Assembly: GCF_030994125.1 (NCBI RefSeq)
Contig: NZ_CP099917.1
Coordinates: 1 to 64,000, forward strand
Length of the DNA: 64,000 nucleotides
Source of the DNA: Pseudoalteromonas xiamenensis
GTDB lineage: Bacteria; Pseudomonadota; Gammaproteobacteria; Enterobacterales; Alteromonadaceae
Direction of reading: 5' to 3'
The translations under genes were made by a program, and so were the position numbers. The notes under the pieces were generated by a model, which saw nothing but the letters and a program-made list of their open reading frames with translations, had not been told where the DNA came from and did not search any database. This document shows, one piece after another, positions 39,352 to 49,078 of the stretch (positions within the stretch are counted from its first letter, which is position 1; each line of letters opens with the position of its first letter).

Positions 39352-40035
39352 ATGGAAACCACAAACAAGCTAAAAGACATAAACGAAGTGTTGGAGTTCC
39401 TTTATAAGGAATTCCCTAATTGCTTCAAAGCCAAAGACGGCATCAAACCACTTAAAGTGGGTATATTTAAGGATATTGCGGAGCGCATTGAAGGCTCTGA
39501 GCACGTTAGCAAAACGCAGGTTCGTCAAGCACTTCGCAAGTATACGTCTAACTGGCGATACCTAGAATCTGTTACTCAAAATGAATTCCGTATCGATTTA
39601 GACGGTAATCAAGCAGAGAAAATTGAAGCAGAACATATTGAACATGCTCAAAAAGCGTTAGAAGAATCACGTGCTAAGCGTGCGAAAAAACCAGCACCTA
39701 AAGGCAAGCGTCCATTTGTGAAACGTGATGGTGCACCTCGTGAAGGCGGTTCGTCTGACACAAAACCTTACAAAAAGCGTCCATTTGATCGTAACAAAGG
39801 TGACGACAAACGAGCTAGAGTAAATAGTAAACCTGCTGAAGCGCCTGTGAAGCGTACTGGCAAAGTTGAGCTATTGCCTGCCTCTGAAGTGAAAGTAAAT
39901 GCAAAGGTTAAAGTGAAACTTGGCCAGACGTTAGTAAACGCTACAATTACTGAAGTGAATAAAGACGAAGTATTTGTTGAACTCGTCACAGGAATGCAGG
40001 TCAAAACCAAAGCAGACAGTTTGTACTTTATCTAA
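39352..40035 (+). CDS. proQ: RNA chaperone ProQ
   Basis: It binds structured small RNAs and mRNA 3' ends. The 227-aa protein has an N-terminal FinO domain (about 5-115; FPNCFKAKDGIKPLKVGIF, RQALRKYTSNWRYLESV), a basic, disordered linker (KRAKKPAPKGKRPF, about 115-170), and a C-terminal Tudor-like domain (VNAKVKVKLGQTLVNATITE). It precedes prc by 13 bp, the usual pair. Confidence 0.95.
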   Translation: METTNKLKDINEVLEFLYKEFPNCFKAKDGIKPLKVGIFKDIAERIEGSEHVSKTQVRQALRKYTSNWRYLESVTQNEFRIDLDGNQAEKIEAEHIEHAQKALEESRAKRAKKPAPKGKRPFVKRDGAPREGGSSDTKPYKKRPFDRNKGDDKRARVNSKPAEAPVKRTGKVELLPASEVKVNAKVKVKLGQTLVNATITEVNKDEVFVELVTGMQVKTKADSLYFI

Positions 40036-40048
40036 AAAGGAGTCGCGT

Positions 40049-42079
40049 ATGAGTAAAACTTGGTCACTCATTTCTTTCGCTGCAGCATTTGCATCTTTCG
40101 CTACGATTGCTTCGACAGATGAAATAACGGAAAAAGACATTCCCCATTTGAAACAGGAAAGTCAGCATGCAATAGCAAGTAAAAGGGTGACAAACTTATT
40201 TACTCGTGCGCACTACAAGCACATCGAGTTAAACGATGTGCTCTCTGCTCAAATTTTTGATCGCTTTGTCGACACCATTGATTTTAACAAAAGTGTCTTG
40301 CTACAAAGCGATGTTGATGCCTTTAAAAAATATCAAAACGCATTTGACGATGGGTTAACTTCAGGCAAGTTAGACTTTGCTTTTGATTTTTTCAATTTAG
40401 CCCTACAACGTCGTTTTGAACGTTACGAGCACGCCATTTCATTACTTGATAAAGAAATGACTTTCGATAAAGAAGACGACTACGAGTTTGATCGTGAAGA
40501 CGCCACGTGGGCGAAATCTACGGCTGAACTTGATGAGATTTGGCGTCAACGGGTTAAATATGATGCATTGCGTCTAAAAATGACGGGTAAAGATTGGGCT
40601 GGCATAAAAGACGTTTTGACGAAACGCTATAAAAACGCGTTAAAACGTTTGGTTCAATCAAATGCAGAAGATGCTTTCCAAATCGTCATGAACTCATTTG
40701 CCCGCAGTATTGAAGCACATACTTCTTATCTTTCTCCGCGCCGCGCAGAGCAATTCAAAATGGATATGGAGCTTGAGCTAGAAGGTATCGGTGCTGTACT
40801 TGGCTATGACGAAGATTACACGGTGATCCGCAGCCTCGTCCCCGGTGGACCCGCGGATAAATCTGAGCAAATAAAAGCCGACGATAAAATTATCGGTGTC
40901 GCACAGGATAAAGAAGACTTTGTTGATGTGATTGGCTGGCGTTTAGACGATGTAGTCGATCTCATCAAAGGTCCGAAAGGCACCAAAGTCCGTTTACAGT
41001 ATCTTAAAGGCGCAGACGCTCACGGTACACCAAAAGTGGTTGAAATCGTACGTGACAAAATCCGTTTAGAAGACCGTGCGGCGAAATCTGAAGTTTTCCA
41101 TGCAAATTATTCGAATTTAACGAGTAAAGTAGGGGTGATAGAAATCCCGAGTTTCTATAATAATCTCTCTAAAGACGTTAAAGCCGAAATTGCGAAATTA
41201 AAAGAAGAGAAAGTCGATGGGATCATTATCGATCTTCGTCAAAACGGCGGTGGTTCGCTCTATGAAGCGACTCAATTGACCGGTTTGTTTATCGACCAAG
41301 GTCCTGTGGTTCAAATTCACACGCTTAACAACCGTATCGAAGCACAAGAAGACCGAGATGGCGTAGTCTTTTACAATGGCCCTATGACGGTTTTAGTGGA
41401 TAGATACAGCGCATCCGCTTCCGAGATATTTGCGGCTGCAATGCAAGATTATGGTCGTGCCGTTATCATTGGCGAGCAAACTTTTGGTAAAGGGACGGTC
41501 CAACAACACAAACCACTTGGCCGAGCTTATGATCTGTATGACAACGCGCTAGGTAGCGTGCAGTATACGATTGCAAAGTTCTATCGCATTAACGGTGGTA
41601 GTACTCAACATAAAGGTGTTGTACCTGATATTTCGTTCCCGTCTGCAGTTGACCCAGCTGATTGGGGTGAAAGCCAAGAGGATAATGCACTACCTTGGGA
41701 TAGTATTTTACGAGCCAAGTACAGCACAGTTGACGCATTAGGTGGTGCAGTGAGTTACTTAAGCGAATTACACAACAAGCGCATTAAATCTGAGCCAGAA
41801 TTTAACTACGTGTTTGAAGACATTGAGCGCTACAAGAAAGAAAAAGACGATAAGACGATTTCACTTGTAGAAGCTAAACGTGTTCAAGAACGAGAAGAGC
41901 GCGATGCAAGATCATTGAAACGAGCAAACGAGCGTTTAGTACGTCTTGGCAAAGAGAAAATCGAAACGTTAGATGATGCCCCAGAGGTACTTGCTGAGCT
42001 TGACCCATTTTTGGAAGAAGCCGCTTTGATTACGCAGGATTTAATCACCTACGGCCGACTGGCTAAGAATACAAAATAA
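40049..42079 (+). CDS. prc: Tail-specific protease Prc
   Basis: A periplasmic S41 protease that processes C-termini, including penicillin-binding protein 3 in E. coli, and turns over cell-wall enzymes. The 676-aa protein has a signal peptide (about 1-22), a PDZ domain (GAVLGYDEDYTVIRSLVPGG), and the Ser-Lys pair: Ser456 in YSASASEIFAAAM and Lys481 in TFGKGTVQ, 25 residues apart as in E. coli Prc. The start at 40049 follows AAAAAGGAG; an upstream in-frame start lies in proQ. A clear terminator follows. Confidence 0.96.
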   Translation: MSKTWSLISFAAAFASFATIASTDEITEKDIPHLKQESQHAIASKRVTNLFTRAHYKHIELNDVLSAQIFDRFVDTIDFNKSVLLQSDVDAFKKYQNAFDDGLTSGKLDFAFDFFNLALQRRFERYEHAISLLDKEMTFDKEDDYEFDREDATWAKSTAELDEIWRQRVKYDALRLKMTGKDWAGIKDVLTKRYKNALKRLVQSNAEDAFQIVMNSFARSIEAHTSYLSPRRAEQFKMDMELELEGIGAVLGYDEDYTVIRSLVPGGPADKSEQIKADDKIIGVAQDKEDFVDVIGWRLDDVVDLIKGPKGTKVRLQYLKGADAHGTPKVVEIVRDKIRLEDRAAKSEVFHANYSNLTSKVGVIEIPSFYNNLSKDVKAEIAKLKEEKVDGIIIDLRQNGGGSLYEATQLTGLFIDQGPVVQIHTLNNRIEAQEDRDGVVFYNGPMTVLVDRYSASASEIFAAAMQDYGRAVIIGEQTFGKGTVQQHKPLGRAYDLYDNALGSVQYTIAKFYRINGGSTQHKGVVPDISFPSAVDPADWGESQEDNALPWDSILRAKYSTVDALGGAVSYLSELHNKRIKSEPEFNYVFEDIERYKKEKDDKTISLVEAKRVQEREERDARSLKRANERLVRLGKEKIETLDDAPEVLAELDPFLEEAALITQDLITYGRLAKNTK

Positions 42080-42081
42080 GC

Positions 42082-42107
42082 AAAAAAGGCGCCTTAGCGC
42101 CTTTTTT
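42082..42107 (+). terminator. prc terminator
   Basis: AAAAAAGGCGC pairs with GCGCCTTTTTT around CTTA. Confidence 0.93.
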
Positions 42108-42408
42108 ATTACGCATCTCCTGCTTGCTTTGGTATGATGGCGTCTTTATACCAATGTCTATTTATCAGTGCTCAGTTCAAATAGGATGTTGGCTGCCAAT
42201 GGTAAATCCTTAGTGGATTGTGCAATTTAACTAACACATAAGCCGTGGTCGCTATGAAGTCTAACTGAGAGACGTGCAAGTAAATCAACTGAATGCGAGT
42301 TCGGCCAATGTATCTATAGAGAGCAATCGGCAGATCTGCAAACTAGAAATAGTCATAAAGTAGAAAATAATAATAAGCGCATCTTGCTGCGCATCGGAGC
42401 AACGAGTC
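42108..42408. other. nhaC upstream region, 301 bp
   Basis: No gene is seen. It must hold the nhaC promoter and leader. Small palindromes occur at 42189-42199 (TTGGC-T-GCCAA), 42330-42339 (GCAGATCTGC) and 42377-42392 (GCGCA/TGCGC). I could not fit a known riboswitch to it. Confidence 0.5.
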
Positions 42409-43869
42409 TTGAAAGAAATAAAACAACCTACCTACATTGACGCTCTTATTCCAATTACAGTTTTAGTCAGCTTGCTTGGAGCTGCTGTATTTCTGTTTGG
42501 TGATAATTCCTCGTCAGGTCCAAACCAAATTGCGTTATTGTTTGCGACCTTCACCGCAGCCTTAATTGGTTTGAAAAATGGTTACACTTGGAAAACGCTT
42601 GAAGAAGCGATGATCAAAGGTATCACGATATCACTAGGCGCTATTTTGATCTTGCTCATGGTTGGCGCACTTATTGGCACGTGGTTATTGTCAGGTACAG
42701 TACCGACACTCATTTATTACGGATTACAGATTATTGACCCTCAGTGGTTTTACGCTGCAAGTTGCCTAATATGCGGTATCGTTGCGATGAGTATAGGTAG
42801 TTCTTGGACTACTGCAGCGACAATAGGTGTCGCATTACTTGGCGTTGCTACCGGCCTTGGATTAGATCATGTAGTCACGGCAGGCGCTGTTATCTCAGGC
42901 GCGTATTTCGGGGATAAATTAAGCCCACTTTCTGAAACCACAAACTTGGCACCAGCAGTTGCTGGTGCTGATCTGTTTGACCATATTCAGCATATGCTTT
43001 GGACCACAGTGCCTAGTTTCGTTATTGCCCTCATTATTTTCTTAGTGATGGGATTTAATGCTGAAGTGTCGAGCGAGGCACATCAAATCGAAGCAATTGT
43101 GAGCATTTTGCAAGCTAACTTTAACATCAGTTTAGTGATGTTGGTTCCACTAATTGTTCTGTTGACGCTAGCAATCAGGAAGATGCCTGCGTTTCCCGCA
43201 ATTTCAATTGGTGCTGTGATAGGTGCTGTTTGGGCACTTCTGTTCCAAGGTGATTTAATTGCAAAACAAGTTGAAGTCGGTCAAGGTGAATTGATCGGGC
43301 AGTTCAAACTCGTATGGCAAACGTTTTTTGCAGGCTTTAGTATTGATACTGGTGACACAAAGATGAATGATTTGCTAAGCGGCGGCGGTATGGCGAGCAT
43401 GCTTACGACCACGTGGTTGGTGATGACAGCACTCATGTTCGGTGCAATTATGGAAAAAACAGGCTTACTGGAAATGTTTGTTAAGAGCATTTTGAAAGTG
43501 GCACGTCGAACTGGTTCGCTCATCGCTGCGACAATCGCGACGTGTATTGGAACGAATGCGGTAGCTGCGGACCAATACATTGCTATTGTAGTCCCAGGTA
43601 GAATGTTTAAAGAAGAATATAAAAAGCGCGGATTAAAAGCCGTTAACTTATCACGTACCTTAGAAGACGGTGGCACGATCACTAGCCCTCTTATCCCGTG
43701 GAATACCTGTGGTGCGTACATGCAAAGCGTTTTGATGGTAAATCCATTTGACTATGCGTTTTATGCGTTCTTTAATTTAATAAATCCTGTCCTCGCGATA
43801 GTCTACGCCTACTTAGGTATTAAAATATTGAAGATAAAGCCTAAGCACTTGGAAGACTCTGCAGAATAA
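42409..43869 (+). CDS. nhaC: NhaC-type antiporter
   Basis: A 486-aa inner-membrane protein of the NhaC family with about eleven helices; MSIGSSWTTAATIGVALLG (near 127-145) and SGAYFGDKLSPLSETTNLAP (near 163-182) are the family's core motifs. It most likely exchanges Na+ for H+. Some relatives are linked to lysine or malate/lactate, so the substrate is not certain. The start appears to be TTG at 42409, with GGAG about ten bases upstream; there is no earlier ATG in frame with a ribosome site. Own terminator downstream. Confidence 0.87.
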   Translation: MKEIKQPTYIDALIPITVLVSLLGAAVFLFGDNSSSGPNQIALLFATFTAALIGLKNGYTWKTLEEAMIKGITISLGAILILLMVGALIGTWLLSGTVPTLIYYGLQIIDPQWFYAASCLICGIVAMSIGSSWTTAATIGVALLGVATGLGLDHVVTAGAVISGAYFGDKLSPLSETTNLAPAVAGADLFDHIQHMLWTTVPSFVIALIIFLVMGFNAEVSSEAHQIEAIVSILQANFNISLVMLVPLIVLLTLAIRKMPAFPAISIGAVIGAVWALLFQGDLIAKQVEVGQGELIGQFKLVWQTFFAGFSIDTGDTKMNDLLSGGGMASMLTTTWLVMTALMFGAIMEKTGLLEMFVKSILKVARRTGSLIAATIATCIGTNAVAADQYIAIVVPGRMFKEEYKKRGLKAVNLSRTLEDGGTITSPLIPWNTCGAYMQSVLMVNPFDYAFYAFFNLINPVLAIVYAYLGIKILKIKPKHLEDSAE

Positions 43870-43878
43870 TGCAAAATT

Positions 43879-43906
43879 CGCCTCAACATTGTTGGGGCGT
43901 TTTTTT
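43879..43906 (+). terminator. nhaC terminator
   Basis: CGCCTCAAC pairs with GTTGGGGCG (one G-T) around ATT and runs into seven T; pepN starts 13 bp later. Confidence 0.85.
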
Positions 43907-43918
43907 AAGGAAGTCATC

Positions 43919-46507
43919 ATGTCAACAAAACCTCAAGCAAAGTATTTAAAGGATTACACTCCTCCTAGCCACCACGTCGAATCTATCGAACTGACCTTTG
44001 AACTCTCGCCAAATGAGACGCTCGTAACAGCGCGCTCAGTTTGGGTTGCCAACTCGGATACGGCAACGGCATTAAGTTTAGATGGTGTTGATTTGGATTT
44101 AGTTGAGCTCACAGTCGACGGTGTTGCTGTTGATTCGTATGAACTGAATGAGAACAAATTAAACCTATCTGAGCTTCCCACGCGTTTTAGGTTAGAAATT
44201 AAGACTAAAATTGATCCTGCAAACAACACCTCGCTTGAAGGTTTATATCAATCTGCCGGCGCGTTCTGTACGCAATGTGAAGCCGAGGGATTTAGGAAAA
44301 TTACCTATTTTCTTGATAGACCCGACGTATTAACTGTTTATACGGTTAAAGTCATTGCATCACAGAATATCCCTTATCTCCTTTCCAATGGTAACAAGAT
44401 TGAAGAAGGGCAGCTAAGTGATGGCCGTCACTTTGCGACGTGGCATGATCCATACCGCAAACCTAGCTACCTATTCGCACTTGTTGCAGGCGATTTTGAC
44501 GTTTTAAAAGATACGTTTAAAACTCGATCAGGAAGAGACGTTGAGCTCGCGTTATTTGTAGATAAAGGAAACTTGCCAAAAGCGCCACATGCTATGAACT
44601 CGTTAAAAGCTGCCATGGCATGGGATGAAACACGATTCAGCCTTGAATACGACCTCGATATTTACATGATAGTTGCGGTCGACTTTTTCAACATGGGTGC
44701 GATGGAAAACAAAGGGCTAAATATCTTCAATAGTGCTTGCGTTCTTGCTAATCAGGAAACGGCGACCGACAGAGATTACCATACAATTGAGTCAATCGTC
44801 GGTCATGAATACTTCCATAACTGGACTGGCAACCGAATCACTTGTCGCGATTGGTTTCAGTTGTCCTTGAAAGAAGGTTTAACCGTATTTCGTGATCAAG
44901 AATTTAGTTCCGATCTTGGCTCGAGAGGTCTCAACCGTATCGATGCGGTAAATGCAATGCGAATGCACCAATTTGCTGAAGATGAAGGGCCAATGGCTCA
45001 CCCAATTCGTCCTGAGAAAGTAATTGAAATGAATAACTTCTATACCGTTACGGTATACAACAAAGGTGCCGAAGTTATTCGAATGCTGCATTCTCTACTC
45101 GGGGAGGACGGTTTTCAAAAAGGAATGCTGTTGTACGTTGAACGTCATGATGGACAAGCCGCCACTTGTGATGATTTTGTCGCTGCAATGTCCGATGCAA
45201 ATAATGTAGACCTTTCTCAATTTAAATTGTGGTACAGCCAGCATGGAACCACAACATTAAAGGCAACGACAACGTACGATGAGCAAAGCAGACGCTATTC
45301 ATTGACGTTGACTCAGCGTCCACCTAAAAACAACGCCAGTCAACCTCCACTGCTTATTCCCGTCGCAATTCAATTGTTAGATCGTAACGGTAATGACATT
45401 GCACTCAGCAACGCATCAAACGTTGCTAATAATGTGCTTCAATTAAGTGACTACGAGCAAACGTTTGAGTTTGAGAATATACAAAATGAGCCTGTTATTG
45501 TATTGCTGGAAGATTTTTCCTCGCCCGTTAAAGTTCAATTTGAACAGTGTCTAGAAGATAAGCTTCACATTCTTAAATTTGCCCGAAGTGACTATTCTCG
45601 CTGGGAGGCCATGCAACAAATCTTTACCCAAGCGGTTGTTGAAGCAGTAAATAGCGAATCGCGAGATCTTGACTCCCGAATCGTTGATGCGTGTAAATCG
45701 CTTTTAGAAAAGCCTGTTGGTGACTTAGCCTTGCTCAGCGAATTGCTAGTACTACCGAACTTTGAAACACTCGCGAGTCAGTTTGATACGACACCCGTGG
45801 ATGCGCTTGTTGAGATTATCGATTGTTTTGAGCAACAGCTGGCCGAAAAGCTGAAACCATATTGGTCCACTGTCTATGCGAATTTGATGGAGAATCATGC
45901 GTTAAATGCAGAAGGTGTAGGCGTCCGTTCGCTTCAAAACACAAGTTTGTATTACCTTGCCAAAGTCTCAGATGCTGAAATTGACGCTTGGTTGGAAAAG
46001 GCGGCAGTAAGTGTAAATATGACAACCAAACTCGGCGCATTACGCGCGATGGTTGGTGCCTCTCATTCATTGCTTGAAGAATCAATGACTCGATTTGATG
46101 GCCAATGGCGACATGATTTATTGGTCATGGATAAGTGGTTTGCAATGCAGGCAATGCGTAGAGATGAAAATGCAATTGCTCGTTTAAAATCGCTGTTTAC
46201 ACATCCTTGCTTTGATAAAAGTAATCCTAACCGTGTCAGGGCTTTGATCGGTAGCTTTGCGCGCGCCAATGTTCGTCATTTTCATAGAATTGACGGGCAG
46301 GGTTATCAAATTCTCGGGGACTTGCTTCTTGAGCTAAACGACATTAATCCGCAAAATGCGTCAAGAATGCTAACGCCATTTATGAGTTGGAAGCGCTTTG
46401 ACGGACAGCGGGCTGAACAAATGAAGTCTCAGCTACAGCGGCTCGCCGATTTACCGAATCTGAGTGACGATCTATTTGAAAAGGTAGAAAAGGCGCTAGC
46501 GGGCTAA
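43919..46507 (+). CDS. pepN: Aminopeptidase N
   Basis: A cytosolic M1 zinc aminopeptidase of broad use. The 862-aa protein has GAMENKGL near residue 259, the zinc site HEYFHNWTGN near 296 and the third ligand in LKEGLTVFRDQEFSSD near 318; the C-terminal half is helical as in E. coli PepN. The ATG at 43919 follows AAGGA, and a longer in-frame start crosses the nhaC terminator. The stop overlaps the next gene by 1 bp. Confidence 0.96.
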   Translation: MSTKPQAKYLKDYTPPSHHVESIELTFELSPNETLVTARSVWVANSDTATALSLDGVDLDLVELTVDGVAVDSYELNENKLNLSELPTRFRLEIKTKIDPANNTSLEGLYQSAGAFCTQCEAEGFRKITYFLDRPDVLTVYTVKVIASQNIPYLLSNGNKIEEGQLSDGRHFATWHDPYRKPSYLFALVAGDFDVLKDTFKTRSGRDVELALFVDKGNLPKAPHAMNSLKAAMAWDETRFSLEYDLDIYMIVAVDFFNMGAMENKGLNIFNSACVLANQETATDRDYHTIESIVGHEYFHNWTGNRITCRDWFQLSLKEGLTVFRDQEFSSDLGSRGLNRIDAVNAMRMHQFAEDEGPMAHPIRPEKVIEMNNFYTVTVYNKGAEVIRMLHSLLGEDGFQKGMLLYVERHDGQAATCDDFVAAMSDANNVDLSQFKLWYSQHGTTTLKATTTYDEQSRRYSLTLTQRPPKNNASQPPLLIPVAIQLLDRNGNDIALSNASNVANNVLQLSDYEQTFEFENIQNEPVIVLLEDFSSPVKVQFEQCLEDKLHILKFARSDYSRWEAMQQIFTQAVVEAVNSESRDLDSRIVDACKSLLEKPVGDLALLSELLVLPNFETLASQFDTTPVDALVEIIDCFEQQLAEKLKPYWSTVYANLMENHALNAEGVGVRSLQNTSLYYLAKVSDAEIDAWLEKAAVSVNMTTKLGALRAMVGASHSLLEESMTRFDGQWRHDLLVMDKWFAMQAMRRDENAIARLKSLFTHPCFDKSNPNRVRALIGSFARANVRHFHRIDGQGYQILGDLLLELNDINPQNASRMLTPFMSWKRFDGQRAEQMKSQLQRLADLPNLSDDLFEKVEKALAG

Positions 46508-46728
46508 TGCAGGAATATTTGTTCACACTTGCACTGACGCATGATCAATGCATGCATTATTACCAAGGTACAGTGCAATTTGTCCAAGTTATGTCTGATA
46601 ATGGGAAGCGAATTCGCTTCCCGGCTGCTCGATTACGTCCCTTTATCAGTTCAATAGGGATACGAGGTCGATTCAGATTAATCTTGTCTGAAAACAATCA
46701 GTTTCAAAGCTTAGAAAAAATACTTTAA
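46507..46728 (+). CDS. DUF2835 protein
   Basis: A 73-aa protein that fits DUF2835: YYQGTVQFVQVMSDNGKRIRFPA then LRPFISSIGIRGRFRLIL. It is likely an all-beta small protein of unknown role. Its ATG shares one base with the pepN stop, so it is coupled to pepN, its usual neighbour in Alteromonadales, Shewanella and Vibrio. Confidence 0.85.
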   Translation: MQEYLFTLALTHDQCMHYYQGTVQFVQVMSDNGKRIRFPAARLRPFISSIGIRGRFRLILSENNQFQSLEKIL

Positions 46729-46852
46729 TCGCACATAAATATTGTATTTTTGTTAAATGGGTTTGTTCTAAACTTAAATTACGTGTTATAACTTATCTGG
46801 TTGGACGTCTTACCAAGTAAAAATGTGTCAACATTAGCAAGTATATGCACCG

Positions 46853-46868
46853 ATTGAACGCGTTCAAT
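46853..46868. promoter_or_regulatory. Perfect 16-bp palindrome upstream of the DUF1302 operon
   Basis: ATTGAACGCGTTCAAT is fully symmetrical and lies 85 bp before the DUF1302 start, where a promoter is expected. Its size suits a TetR- or GntR-type repressor. No regulator is encoded nearby. Confidence 0.55.
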
Positions 46869-46953
46869 TTGTATTTTTACAAATTCGCTTCTATCGTTAC
46901 GACAACAAAAAACAATAACTTGATAATAATTACCCGCCAAAGGGGGAGAAATA

Positions 46954-49068
46954 ATGACAACAAGACTGCAATTTGTGAAAAATAAAATCACGCTCGGTCT
47001 TAGTGCTGCATTGCTAGTTGGCAGCACAGCTGCTCAAGCTGCAAGTTTTGAAGTTGGCGAATTTGATGTTACGTTCGATTCTACGTTTTCTTACGGTCAA
47101 AGCATCCGTATAGAAGACCGTGATTTTACCTTCATAGGTAAAAGTAACCATCCTCGCTTTAATTGGACTGGCTATAATGCAGCGATAGGGAATACGATAT
47201 ACTCATCCTCAGAAGTATGGGCTCAACCTGGTGCATACTCGAACAATGGTGATGCGGGCGATTTAAACTTCGACGCGGGTGATACGTTCTCTCAATTAAT
47301 CAAAGGTACACACGAACTTTCAATCCGTCAGGAAAACTGGGGGATTTTTTCGCGTTTCATGTACTTCTATGATTTTGCCATGGAAGACGGTGATTTTGCA
47401 TACAAAAATCCAGTTTCTGGCGCTTCAGTCGACCCTTGTGAAAACGATGACACTGCAGCATTAGTCTGTTCAGACTTCCGCCTACTTGATGCATTTGTTT
47501 GGGCAAACTTTGATTTAAATAATGGTAATAATCCACTTTCGGTACGTGTTGGACAACAAGTGCTAAACTGGGGTGAAAGTACGTTAATTTCTCACGGTAT
47601 CAACGTAAACCCAGTTGATATTGACCGTTTAAAAGCGGCGGGTGCGGAACTTAAAGAAGCCTTTATACCTGTCGGTATGTTCTGGGCGTCCTTAGGCGTA
47701 ACGGAAAATTTAACGCTAGAAGCGTTTTACCAATATAAGTGGCAAGAAACACGTCTTCCAGCTACTGGCAGTTACTTCTCAACTAACGATTTCGCATCTG
47801 AAAACGGCTACTCTCAAAATATTCAGTTAGGCTTTACATCAAATCCTGATATCGATTTAACCCACCTCACGTCTGTGTTAAATAATTTAGATACATACTG
47901 GAAAGGTGCGCTAACTGCGAAGGGTCTAGACGCAACAGATCCTGCCGTTTTAACAAGTGCATCTGCACAATCTCTGCTTGCACAAATGTATTTAGCCTAC
48001 CCAACTAAGGTGGCGCTTAAAGGCAAAGGTGATTCAGGTAAAACAGAACCACAAGATGCAGGACAATACGGTCTTAAGCTTGCTTGGTATTCACCTGAAC
48101 TAAATGAAACAGAATTTGGTTTGTACTACACGAATTACCATAGCCGAGTACCTCTTATTTCAGGTAAAGCGTCTAACTTTACTCAAGCTGCGATCGCGAA
48201 AGATTTGGCTTACATCAGCCAAAATACAATTACAGAAGATAACATTACAAACCTGAATGCCTTTACAAAAGGCCAAATCGTTTACCCAGAAGATATTGAA
48301 CTATATGGTTTGAGCTTCAATACGACGGTTGGTGAAACGGCGGTGTCGGGTGAATTCGCTTATCGTAAAGGTGAACCTCTACAGATTGATGACGTAGAGC
48401 TGTTGTATGCTGGTATGGCTGAACAATTGGCTTATGCTGGTATTCGTCCTGATTTTGCGGGTCTATCGCAAATGAGTCAGGGTGACCAAGTTGCTTATGT
48501 TAATCCAGGTGAAATCGCACAGGGTTACATTGAGCGCGACACAATGCAGTTACAGTTCACTGCAACGCATCTGTTCGGTCCATCTTTAGGTGCTGACAGT
48601 TGGGCCGTTGTGGGTGAGGCTGGTGTTGTAACTATCAAAGATATGCCAACGTACGACGAATTACGTCTAAACGTCGCGGGTACTGGGCGTAGTGGCACGA
48701 TTGAAGGTGTCCCTGGCAATAGTTACGATTTACTGCACATTGCGCTTTCAAATGGTCCTGAAACGAATCCGTTCCCAACGGCAACGTCTTGGGGTTACCG
48801 TTTAATTGCAAAAGGTGAATATAACAACTTGTTCTCGGGCGTAAACTTCTCGCCACGTGTTGTATTTTCTCACGATGTGAATGGCACGACACCAGATCCA
48901 ATGTTCTTATTCGTCGAAGACAGAAAGTCGTTGGGCGTAACGCTTAACTTTAACTACCAAAACGCATGGTCATTTGACTTTGGTTATAACGCGTTCTGGG
49001 GCGGCGGCGCGACTAATACGTTCGCTGACCGTGATTTCGTGTCTTTCAATATCAAGTATTCAATCTAA
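46954..49068 (+). CDS. DUF1302 outer-membrane protein
   Basis: A 704-aa exported protein with signal peptide (cleavage likely after AAQA, residue 29) and a beta-rich, Tyr/Trp-rich body ending VSFNIKYSI, with the final aromatic-alternating strand of outer-membrane barrels. VGQQVLNWGESTLISHGINV (about 201-220) is a DUF1302 hallmark. It probably forms the outer-membrane pore of the four-gene system downstream; the cargo is unknown, likely hydrophobic. First gene of the operon, after a GGGGGAG-like ribosome site. Confidence 0.85.
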   Translation: MTTRLQFVKNKITLGLSAALLVGSTAAQAASFEVGEFDVTFDSTFSYGQSIRIEDRDFTFIGKSNHPRFNWTGYNAAIGNTIYSSSEVWAQPGAYSNNGDAGDLNFDAGDTFSQLIKGTHELSIRQENWGIFSRFMYFYDFAMEDGDFAYKNPVSGASVDPCENDDTAALVCSDFRLLDAFVWANFDLNNGNNPLSVRVGQQVLNWGESTLISHGINVNPVDIDRLKAAGAELKEAFIPVGMFWASLGVTENLTLEAFYQYKWQETRLPATGSYFSTNDFASENGYSQNIQLGFTSNPDIDLTHLTSVLNNLDTYWKGALTAKGLDATDPAVLTSASAQSLLAQMYLAYPTKVALKGKGDSGKTEPQDAGQYGLKLAWYSPELNETEFGLYYTNYHSRVPLISGKASNFTQAAIAKDLAYISQNTITEDNITNLNAFTKGQIVYPEDIELYGLSFNTTVGETAVSGEFAYRKGEPLQIDDVELLYAGMAEQLAYAGIRPDFAGLSQMSQGDQVAYVNPGEIAQGYIERDTMQLQFTATHLFGPSLGADSWAVVGEAGVVTIKDMPTYDELRLNVAGTGRSGTIEGVPGNSYDLLHIALSNGPETNPFPTATSWGYRLIAKGEYNNLFSGVNFSPRVVFSHDVNGTTPDPMFLFVEDRKSLGVTLNFNYQNAWSFDFGYNAFWGGGATNTFADRDFVSFNIKYSI

Positions 49069-49078
49069 GGGCTTAAGT

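Noticed and set aside
42108..42408. Lysine riboswitch upstream of nhaC
   Set aside because: Some NhaC relatives are under lysine riboswitches, so I looked for the conserved L-box stretches, but could not find them. A covariance-model search of this region would be decisive.
43281..43721. 146-codon open frame opposite nhaC
   Set aside because: It mirrors the codon pattern of nhaC and shows no family features.
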